NCBI GenBank assembly: GCA_031547595.1
Contig: JAVBRU010000125.1
Location: 1-7,339 of the forward strand
Reading direction: 5' to 3'
From: JAVBRU01 sp031547595
Lineage (GTDB): Bacteria > Bacillota > Clostridia > Christensenellales > Aristaeellaceae
DNA length: 7,339 nt
Part shown: positions 1 to 4,825 of the stretch, piece by piece
Layout of the letters: each line of letters opens with the position of its first letter
Numbering within the stretch: position 1 is the stretch's first letter
The notes under the pieces: model-generated
Told to the model about the DNA's origin: nothing
Seen by the model: only the letters and a program-made list of their open reading frames with translations
The model's database searches: none
Position numbers and translations under genes: made by a program

Positions 1-194
1 GTGTTGATCGTTATGCCGCGCGCTTTCTCTTCCGGCGCCTTGTCGATTTCGTCATAACGCATCGCGTGGCCGCCGCCCTGTTTGGCAAGCACCATCGTGA
101 TCGCAGCGGTTAGCGTCGTCTTGCCGTGGTCAACGTGGCCGATTGTGCCGATGTTGACGTGCGGTTTATTGCGTGCAAATTTTTCCTTGGCCAT
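1..194 (-). CDS. tuf: Elongation factor Tu, N-terminal part (runs off the left edge)
   Basis: EF-Tu is the GTPase that carries aminoacyl-tRNA to the ribosomal A site in the cytoplasm. Only the first 64 codons are present. The translation opens MAKEKFARNKPHVNIGTIGH and contains the P-loop GHVDHGKT (residues 19-26), which binds the nucleotide phosphates. The switch I segment RGITIN (59-64), with the Mg-coordinating Thr62, follows right at the window edge. The start is the ATG at 194-192, preceded by a strong Shine-Dalgarno GGAGGAG (rc of 201-207) about five bases upstream. A tRNA-Gly gene lies 116 bases upstream on the same strand with a strong promoter before it and no other obvious promoter between, so tuf is probably co-transcribed with the tRNA. 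The identity is near certain; the taxon is only inferred (Clostridia-like). Confidence 0.98.
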   Translation of the reverse strand, partial: MAKEKFARNKPHVNIGTIGHVDHGKTTLTAAITMVLAKQGGGHAMRYDEIDKAPEEKARGITIN

Positions 195-207
195 TGGAAT
201 CTCCTCC

Positions 208-310
208 TAATTACATGAGCGTAGTGATGCCGGGCTTACGCCGGGCGAACCAAGTGAAAGCCGGCATGCGAGCCGGTGGTCTGCGCAAAGGCACCAAAGC
301 CCGTGCGAAG
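208..310 (-). other. GC-rich leader between tRNA-Gly and tuf with alternative hairpins
   Basis: This spacer lies between the CCA end of the tRNA and the tuf ribosome binding site. It contains a compact hairpin (261-265 pairing with 272-276, six-base loop). A competing longer-range helix is also possible (227-233 pairing with 261-267, seven perfect pairs, 27-base loop). The two share bases 261-265 and cannot form together. GCCGGGC also occurs twice as a direct repeat (229-235 and 240-246). There is no poly-U run after either hairpin, so it is not a plain terminator. A role in processing or tuf control is only an inference. Confidence 0.35.
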
Positions 311-384
311 TGGAGCGGGTGATGGGAATCGAACCCACGTGGCTAGCTTGGGAAGCTAGAGCTCTACCATTGAGCTACACCCGC
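311..384 (-). tRNA. tRNA-Gly (anticodon CCC)
   Basis: Read on the minus strand this is a complete 74-base cloverleaf. The acceptor stem is GCGGGTG (384-378) paired with CACCCGC (321-315). The D stem is GCTC/GAGC with a GG-containing loop. The anticodon stem is CTAGC/GCTAG around the loop TTCCCAA, giving anticodon CCC at 352-350, which reads GGG glycine codons. The T arm is GTGGG-TTCGATT-CCCAT with one G-U pair. The discriminator base is U at 314 and the 3' CCA is encoded (313-311). It is transcribed from a strong promoter just upstream and is followed by tuf, so it is probably cut out of a tRNA-tuf transcript. The isotype rests on the anticodon read by eye. Confidence 0.96.
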
Positions 385-402
385 ATGTGGCCATCAATGC
401 TT

Positions 403-431
403 ATTCTACCCAATTGCACAGAGTTTGTCAA
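403..431 (-). promoter_or_regulatory. Strong sigma-A-type promoter for tRNA-Gly-tuf
   Basis: On the minus strand there is a perfect -35 box TTGACA (431-426), a 17-base spacer, and a -10 box TAGAAT (408-403). The expected transcription start is near 396, about a dozen bases before the mature tRNA 5' end at 384. The near-consensus match fits a highly expressed stable RNA and EF-Tu. Confidence 0.88.
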
Positions 432-541
432 CTATTCAATGCAATTTTTCTTTCATTTTGGGGCAGGCAAATGTCTAAATAGCCAATGGATGAATGAAGG
501 TTTATGGGCAGCCAGCAAATGGCGTGTACGCGCAGGGAAAG

Positions 542-565
542 AAAGCGAGGGAACAGCCTCGCTTT
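542..565 (-). terminator. Hairpin terminator after the secreted repeat-protein gene
   Basis: A perfect nine-pair stem (542-550 with 557-565, AAAGCGAGG/CCTCGCTTT) with a six-base loop lies 18 bases after the stop codon of the secreted repeat-protein gene. The 3' arm ends in TTT and is followed by CTTTCCC, so the U-run is broken but present. It also separates this gene from the tRNA promoter. The remaining bases from about 432 to 541 show no gene or RNA that I can support. Confidence 0.65.
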
Positions 566-583
566 TCCCAGGTTTTTGAAGCG

Positions 584-2503
584 CTACTGGCCCGTGACAC
601 CGACGGGCTGGGCGGACGGGAAAGTGGGCAGCGATGCATCCATGGATTCGTCGCAGCCGTAATACAGGTCTACCCTGCCATCAAAGAAAGATCGATAAAG
701 GGAAACGCGCGCCCCCCTGAAGTTCCAAACAAGCGAAGGGGAACGCCCCCAAACAATTTTCGGATCTCCGTAGCGATTGACCAAAGCTTCCAATACCGCA
801 TCATAGGCGTCCGATTCAAATGTGAAACCGCAGCTAAACCCACTCCCCTCCCAATGCGAAGCATCGCACTCCGTGGCCCAAAAACCGGCAATTGAAAGCT
901 CGCCACTTAAATTGTACAGGTAATCGCGTTCTCTCGTCGCGGTGATCCCATATCCTTGCCCCAACGCTTCGAGTGCTTCCCAGGATTCTACCTGCAGCAC
1001 CCGCTCCATAAACTCAAGGATGTCCTTCTCTGCCTGCATCGCATTTTGTGGCATGCGGGCGGGGTTAAGCGCAACGGCAGCGCGGAAAGGCGGAAAATAT
1101 GAATAAAAACCATTATAAGAAAACCGCATATTATAGTAAACTTCTGTCAAATTTTCCGCATGCCCCAGCAAAACATCAATTTCTGCAAAGCGCCACGCAA
1201 AGCAGCCCTTGGCACCCCATACACGCACAGGCTCTCCGTAGCGGCTCGTCAACGCCGCTTTCACCGCGTCAAATGCGTCCGGCCCGAAATACGCATAGCA
1301 TTCAAAGCCTGGCAGGCCTCGAGGGCTGCAGGCATCAACGCGAAGGACAGCATGCCCATCAACAGCCAAACTGCCGTTCAACCTAGCCCCGTGCTTGTTT
1401 TCTGCCACCGCCAAGCCGTATTGCGCCCCTATGCGCCCCAGTGCTTCGCGCGAATAAGCCTGCGAAGCTTGCTCCATGAACAGAATGAAATCCCCTGCAT
1501 CGGACGAAGTGCCCTCCTTTGCAGGGACGGGGGTGGTGCAAGCAGCTTGCGCGGCGGGAAAGGCGGGCTTCGTTTCATCTGCGGTGGGTTGTAAATAGTA
1601 GAACACCACAACGTTGCGAGTATCTATGCGCCACAGACACACCTTTGTCTGACGAAACCACCAGATGAGTCTCATGTCAGCCTCTTCGATTACTTGAGGT
1701 TCGCCATACCGCGCTATCAGCGCTTCCTTGACAACATCGTAGGCCTCCGGTTCAAACCAGACATCGTAACTATACCCCTTGGTCTCATACACCGTCGTAT
1801 CTTCGTGATCGCCGCACACAATCATCACGACCTCAGCCGGTTCCCCGCCAATAGACAAATCGCCCATGATATCCGCATAGCAGCCGGTTTCATAGCCACG
1901 CAAACCGTATTGCCGCATCAGCTCCAGCATTGCCGCCCACGATTCTGCCGCTGAAGCCTGCTCGAGGAAGGCAAAGGTGTTCTCCTCGGCAATCGCCGCC
2001 TGCGGGTCGCGGGCGGGTGCGGCCACAGCCGGGGGTGGGAAGGTAGGCAGGGAAAGCGCCGGGAAATCGGGCTTTGCATAGGTCAATACAAGCTTGCCGG
2101 TATCAGAATACGCCAAGCGAATCTCTGCCTGTGCAAAGGTCCAGGTGGGCTCGGGGCCTGCTTGCGGATCACCGTAGCGCTCTACCAGGGCTGATTTCAC
2201 TGCGTCATAGGCTGCAGGATCAAAAGTGAGCACGCCTGCATTGCCAAGGATTTCATCCACGAACATTGTGGCGTTTGCAGCGGCAACCCCTCCGACGGAC
2301 AGGCTGCCCCATATTTCGCCATAGCATTCGCAGCCCTTGGTAAAGACGCCATAATCTTCACCCAACGAGCCAAGCTCCCACCAGGTTTCAGCCAAAATCG
2401 CTTGCTCCATGAATTCCAGCGTGTTCTCCTGGGCGAGGGTTGCGGTTGTCATGGCCAACAGCAGCGCTACCATGACCGCAAGTACGAACAAACGAAATTT
2501 CAT
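584..2503 (-). CDS. Secreted protein of unknown function with four tandem domain repeats
   Basis: This 639-residue protein is not one I recognise. Residues 1-24 are a typical signal peptide: Lys2 and Arg4, then a hydrophobic stretch rich in Leu, Val and Ala, ending ATLA before Gln25. There is no lipobox Cys, LPXTG motif or later membrane helix, so it is probably released or loosely wall-associated. The mature part is four divergent copies of one domain at about residues 26-155, 174-318, 337-475 and 493-632, joined by linkers of roughly 18-20 residues, some rich in Ala and Pro. Each copy has an N-terminal helix like FMEQA..AESW..L..L...YG, a G.LSIGG-like strand turn, and Y..V..AL..RYG(D/E)P, then W.F....V.L and a closing V..YY-like strand. 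The start is the ATG at 2503 because GGAGGG lies six bases before it and the signal peptide begins there; an in-frame extension to 2572 lacks both. It lies 79 bases after a small membrane gene and is followed by a hairpin terminator. A sensing, binding or adhesion role is possible but unproven. Confidence 0.9.
   Translation of the reverse strand: MKFRLFVLAVMVALLLAMTTATLAQENTLEFMEQAILAETWWELGSLGEDYGVFTKGCECYGEIWGSLSVGGVAAANATMFVDEILGNAGVLTFDPAAYDAVKSALVERYGDPQAGPEPTWTFAQAEIRLAYSDTGKLVLTYAKPDFPALSLPTFPPPAVAAPARDPQAAIAEENTFAFLEQASAAESWAAMLELMRQYGLRGYETGCYADIMGDLSIGGEPAEVVMIVCGDHEDTTVYETKGYSYDVWFEPEAYDVVKEALIARYGEPQVIEEADMRLIWWFRQTKVCLWRIDTRNVVVFYYLQPTADETKPAFPAAQAACTTPVPAKEGTSSDAGDFILFMEQASQAYSREALGRIGAQYGLAVAENKHGARLNGSLAVDGHAVLRVDACSPRGLPGFECYAYFGPDAFDAVKAALTSRYGEPVRVWGAKGCFAWRFAEIDVLLGHAENLTEVYYNMRFSYNGFYSYFPPFRAAVALNPARMPQNAMQAEKDILEFMERVLQVESWEALEALGQGYGITATRERDYLYNLSGELSIAGFWATECDASHWEGSGFSCGFTFESDAYDAVLEALVNRYGDPKIVWGRSPSLVWNFRGARVSLYRSFFDGRVDLYYGCDESMDASLPTFPSAQPVGVTGQ
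608..1027 (-). repeat. Protein domain repeat 4 of 4
   Basis: Codes for about residues 493-632, from KDILEFMERV to LPTFPSAQ. It holds GELSIAG at 534-540 and the core Y567..V..AL..RYG579 DP, followed by VWG, then WNF and a VDLYY strand. The protein ends seven residues later. Confidence 0.75.
1079..1495 (-). repeat. Protein domain repeat 3 of 4
   Basis: Codes for about residues 337-475, from GDFILFMEQA to FPPFRA. It holds GSLAVDG at 377-383 and the core F411..V..AL..RYG423 EP, followed by VWG, which it shares with repeat 4. It is closest in motif detail to repeat 4. Confidence 0.75.
1550..1984 (-). repeat. Protein domain repeat 2 of 4
   Basis: Codes for about residues 174-318, from ENTFAFLEQA to FPAAQ. 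It holds GDLSIGG at 214-220 and the core Y255..V..AL..RYG267 EP. It is closest in motif detail to repeat 1. Confidence 0.75.
2039..2428 (-). repeat. Protein domain repeat 1 of 4
   Basis: Codes for about residues 26-155 of the secreted protein, from ENTLEFMEQA to LPTFPP. It holds GSLSVGG at 66-72 and the core Y99..V..AL..RYG111 DP. It shares a Cys-containing segment before the LSVGG/LSIGG motif with repeat 2. The boundaries are approximate. Confidence 0.75.
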
Positions 2504-2582
2504 GATTCGCCCTCCACTTTGTGTTTGTTGTGCCATGAGTATCGCCATTCTTTCCGTCTGGCAACAATTCAAAGCGTTCTAT

Positions 2583-2891
2583 TTATTTTACAGGAAATGC
2601 TTTGGCATAAATCAGGCAGCAGATTCCCACGATCCCGTAGAAAATGACATCCGGAAATTCAGTGGCTGCAAGCATTGCCATGCAAAAACTAAGGCCGCCG
2701 ATCACTAGCGCCGCAATCTCAAGCCCTCTTCCATCGTACTCGCCTTTCAAACGATAGTTTTTGGCGATTATCGGAAAGATGATTGCCACTATACTCGAAA
2801 AAACCCACCAGCCATATGCATTGGTGCTGATTCTGTGGAGCACCAATATGCTGCACAACGTTGACAAAAGGCTGATGAGCAATGCCACCAA
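2583..2891 (-). CDS. Small four-helix membrane protein, probably interrupted near its N-terminus
   Basis: I do not recognise the family. The open part is 102 residues if read from the TTG at 2891. It shows four hydrophobic segments at about residues 1-19, 25-43, 57-77 and 80-97, with charged stretches between (AKNYRLKGEYDGRGLE is the main hydrophilic loop), and ends in a basic tail. TTG 2891 has no Shine-Dalgarno and falls directly at the first helix. The natural start appears to be ATG 2936, eight bases after GAGG, in the same frame, giving MPEQDGQK, then TGA (2912-2910), then QACILSL and the first helix. So either the gene is broken at codon 9, or the stop is read through, or it is a sequence error. 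TGA ends the exporter and kinase genes here, so a changed genetic code is unlikely. The secreted repeat-protein gene follows after 79 bases with only a weak promoter candidate between, suggesting a shared transcript. Confidence 0.6.
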   Translation of the reverse strand: MVALLISLLSTLCSILVLHRISTNAYGWWVFSSIVAIIFPIIAKNYRLKGEYDGRGLEIAALVIGGLSFCMAMLAATEFPDVIFYGIVGICCLIYAKAFPVK

Positions 2892-2909
2892 CGACAGAAT
2901 ACAAGCTTG

Positions 2910-2936
2910 TCACTTCTGGCCATCCTGTTCAGGCAT
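2910..2936 (-). other. Well-initiated N-terminal segment ending in an in-frame TGA
   Basis: ATG 2936 starts an eight-codon reading frame, MPEQDGQK, followed by TGA at 2912-2910. It has a good ribosome binding site (AAAGAGG, with eight bases between GAGG and ATG), and an extended -10 promoter lies about 55 bases upstream. The frame continues without another stop through the whole membrane protein, and a short polar tail before the first helix is normal for such proteins. It therefore looks like the lost N-terminus of that gene rather than an independent leader peptide. Confidence 0.55.
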
Positions 2937-2968
2937 GGTGCTTACCTCTTTCTTATTTTACTATTCAT

Positions 2969-2985
2969 TCATTCTACAAGAATGA
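2969..2985 (-). promoter_or_regulatory. Inverted repeat at the start of the membrane-gene transcript (operator candidate)
   Basis: TCATTCT (2969-2975) and AGAATGA (2979-2985) form a perfect seven-base inverted repeat around ACA. It lies just downstream of the -10 box, across the expected transcription start, where a repressor would block initiation. A three-base loop makes a strong RNA hairpin less likely than a protein site. Function is inferred from position only. Confidence 0.3.
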
Positions 2986-2989
2986 TAAC

Positions 2990-2998
2990 AGTATACCA
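2990..2998 (-). promoter_or_regulatory. Extended -10 promoter for the membrane gene and repeat-protein gene
   Basis: The minus strand reads TGGTATACT, an extended -10 element (TGN then TATACT, five of six to TATAAT). No good -35 box is found at 16-18 bases, which is common with an extended -10. The expected start near 2983 leaves a leader of about 47 bases before ATG 2936. Confidence 0.5.
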
Positions 2999-3000
2999 CA

Positions 3001-3029
3001 AAGCTTCCATAAATGCTATGCACAAGCTT
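3001..3029 (-). other. Imperfect hairpin after the kinase gene
   Basis: AAGCTT at both ends (3001-3006 and 3024-3029) plus inner CATA/TATG (3008-3011 and 3017-3020) can fold into a stem with an internal loop, 13 bases after the kinase stop. There is no U-run after it, so it is a poor intrinsic terminator. It is the only structure seen at the end of the three-gene operon. Confidence 0.3.
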
Positions 3030-3042
3030 ATGTTTTTGCAGT

Positions 3043-4125
3043 TCATACTGAAGGCAATTCCATCTCAAACACAGTTCCCATGCCCAGCTCGCTTTTCACA
3101 TCAATCCGTCCGCCGCTTATTTCGATAATCCTTTTCACAATGGCGAGGCCCAGCCCATTGCCGCCATTTTCGCGTGATGCCTTGGCCATATAGAACGAAT
3201 CAAAAATATGTGCCAGATCAGCCGGGGCAATACCGATGCCCTGATCCGCAATTTGCGCGCAAACCCCGCTCTGCAGTTTTTGCAGGCGAACAGCAACCAC
3301 GCCGTCATCATATGAAAATTTGATAGCGTTTTGGATCAGATTGATCCATAACTGCTCCATCAAATCCCTGTCGCCACTGTACTTTATATCCTCAAGCTCC
3401 AGATCAAAAGCAATATTCTTTTTCGACCACTGCGGCTCGAGCAGCAAAACCACTTTACGGATCTGCTCGTCCAGCGAAAAGGCGGTAATCCTCCGTATGG
3501 CTTTGCTGTCAATATCCGATAAACGCAGTAAATCGCCGGAAAGCGCCATCAGCCGGGTGCTTTCTTCGGTAATGACATTGCAATACTGCAATTTCTTTTC
3601 GTCAGACAGTGCCTGTATATGCGCGGCATCCTCTCGCAGAAGCTCTGCATACCCTTTGATTGATGTAATGGGCGTTCGAAACTCGTGGGACACGCTGGAC
3701 ACAAATTGGCCGCGCATCGCATCCATGCTTTTGAGTGCCGCCGTCATCCGGTTAAAATCCTGCGTCAGAAGGCTCAGTTCATCCGCACCGGCCGCGTTCA
3801 CAGCCACGTCAAAATCGCCGGCTGCCACCTTACGCGCAGCGTTCGAAAGCATCGCAACCGGCTTTACAATGCCGCGCACAATCATCAGAATAACAGCCGA
3901 GCCTATCAGCACACTCGCCGCGATAGCGAGCAGCGTATAAAGCTTGAAGTTATAAAACTCTCCGCCGATTTCCTTGACCACCGGGTAGAGCCTCTGCAGC
4001 CGCTCCGGCGTGATAACTGCCAGCATAACGCCCAGTATCATCAAATTGAGCCCCCACCAAAGGCCGAGGAAAACGGTGGCGAGTTTGGCGTATAAAGACT
4101 TGAAGACGAATCTCTTTCTGCTCAT
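3043..4125 (-). CDS. Sensor histidine kinase with HAMP domain
   Basis: This 360-residue membrane kinase is the partner of the response regulator encoded just upstream. The order is: TM1 about 16-38, a short outer loop of about 24 residues (39-62), TM2 about 62-84, HAMP about 85-137, then the HisKA domain with SHEFRTP (146-152) and phospho-acceptor His147. The HATPase domain follows, with N box NLIQNAIKF (262-270, Asn266), G1 DQGIGI (294-299) and G2 GGNGLGLAI (321-329). All key residues are present. The small outer loop leaves no room for a ligand-binding domain, so the signal may come from the membrane or from the exporter, as in intramembrane-sensing kinases; that is inference. The start is ATG 4125, which overlaps the regulator's stop as TAATG and has AAGG eight bases before it. 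A GTG three codons earlier is in frame but less well placed. The stop is TGA. Confidence 0.95.
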   Translation of the reverse strand: MSRKRFVFKSLYAKLATVFLGLWWGLNLMILGVMLAVITPERLQRLYPVVKEIGGEFYNFKLYTLLAIAASVLIGSAVILMIVRGIVKPVAMLSNAARKVAAGDFDVAVNAAGADELSLLTQDFNRMTAALKSMDAMRGQFVSSVSHEFRTPITSIKGYAELLREDAAHIQALSDEKKLQYCNVITEESTRLMALSGDLLRLSDIDSKAIRRITAFSLDEQIRKVVLLLEPQWSKKNIAFDLELEDIKYSGDRDLMEQLWINLIQNAIKFSYDDGVVAVRLQKLQSGVCAQIADQGIGIAPADLAHIFDSFYMAKASRENGGNGLGLAIVKRIIEISGGRIDVKSELGMGTVFEMELPSV

Positions 4126-4799
4126 TAGACGCACCTTTCGGCCTTATAGCCCAGCCCCCGAATGGTGATAATCTTAAATTCCGGGACATCCTCAAACTTT
4201 TCGCGCAGGCGCTTGATGTGCACATCCACTGTGCGATCGTCGCTTTCGGAGTCCAGCCCCCAGATTTCGTCCATCAAATCCCGGCGGGTGAATATTTTGC
4301 GGGGATAGGACAAGAGCTTGAACAGCAGTAAAAACTCCTTTTGCGGCAGCTGTATTTCACGTTGCCCCGCATTCACAGTCAGTGTGTCATACATCAGTAC
4401 CACCTGGCCAATGGTCAGCCTTTTCTCGCTGTTGATTTTGGCACGCCGCAGCAGCGCCGCCACACGCAGCATCATTTCGTCAAAATCAATGGGCTTTACC
4501 ATATAATCGTCCGTGCCCGCATGAAACCCGCGCTTTTTATCTTCCATGCGCTCTTTGGCGGTAATCATCAATATGGGCAGATCATAATTCGCACCGCGCA
4601 GCTGCGCCGTCAGCTCATAGCCGTCGATGCGCGGCATCATAACATCGGCAATCATCAGATCAACATGCACGCGCTCCATCACTTCCAGGGCTTCTTCGCC
4701 GTCAGAAGCGGGAAAGGCGCGGTAGCCTTCCCGCGCTAGCCGCTCGATCATCAGGTTCCTGATATTGTCGTTATCATCCACAACCAAAATACTGAACAT
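4125..4799 (-). CDS. OmpR-family response regulator
   Basis: This 224-residue DNA-binding regulator is phosphorylated by the sensor kinase encoded next to it. The receiver domain (about 2-118) has the acidic pocket Asp8-Asp9, phospho-acceptor Asp52 in MIADVMMPRIDG, Thr80 in MITAKER and Lys102 in the VKPI motif. A winged-helix output domain fills about 128-220, with the usual TVDVHIKRLREKF recognition helix (190-202) and the closing IRGLGYK segment. The start is ATG 4799, preceded by GGAGG at a six-base spacing; an in-frame TTG at 4820 would overlap that site. It lies 26 bases after the exporter gene and overlaps the kinase gene by one base, so the three are translated from one transcript. The TTCATRYA repeats upstream of the exporter are the obvious candidate target. 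Confidence 0.96.
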   Translation of the reverse strand: MFSILVVDDNDNIRNLMIERLAREGYRAFPASDGEEALEVMERVHVDLMIADVMMPRIDGYELTAQLRGANYDLPILMITAKERMEDKKRGFHAGTDDYMVKPIDFDEMMLRVAALLRRAKINSEKRLTIGQVVLMYDTLTVNAGQREIQLPQKEFLLLFKLLSYPRKIFTRRDLMDEIWGLDSESDDRTVDVHIKRLREKFEDVPEFKIITIRGLGYKAERCV

Positions 4800-4825
4800 G
4801 GCGCACCTCCGTCCTCTCAATTATA

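Noticed and set aside
494..895. Plus-strand frame of about 133 codons over the end of the repeat-protein gene
   Set aside because: It crosses the terminator hairpin and runs antisense to the repeat-protein gene; no ribosome binding site and no recognisable sequence.
2504..2572. N-terminal extension of the secreted repeat protein (23 residues)
   Set aside because: In frame but without a ribosome binding site. The signal peptide and the GGAGGG site both point to ATG 2503.
2910..2912. TGA as a recoded sense codon (alternative genetic code or selenocysteine)
   Set aside because: TGA ends the exporter and kinase genes at natural C-termini and Trp is coded by TGG here. No selenocysteine-type hairpin was recognised just after the TGA.
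3320..3940. Plus-strand frame of about 206 codons opposite the kinase gene
   Set aside because: Ser-rich translation with no motif, antisense to an intact histidine kinase.
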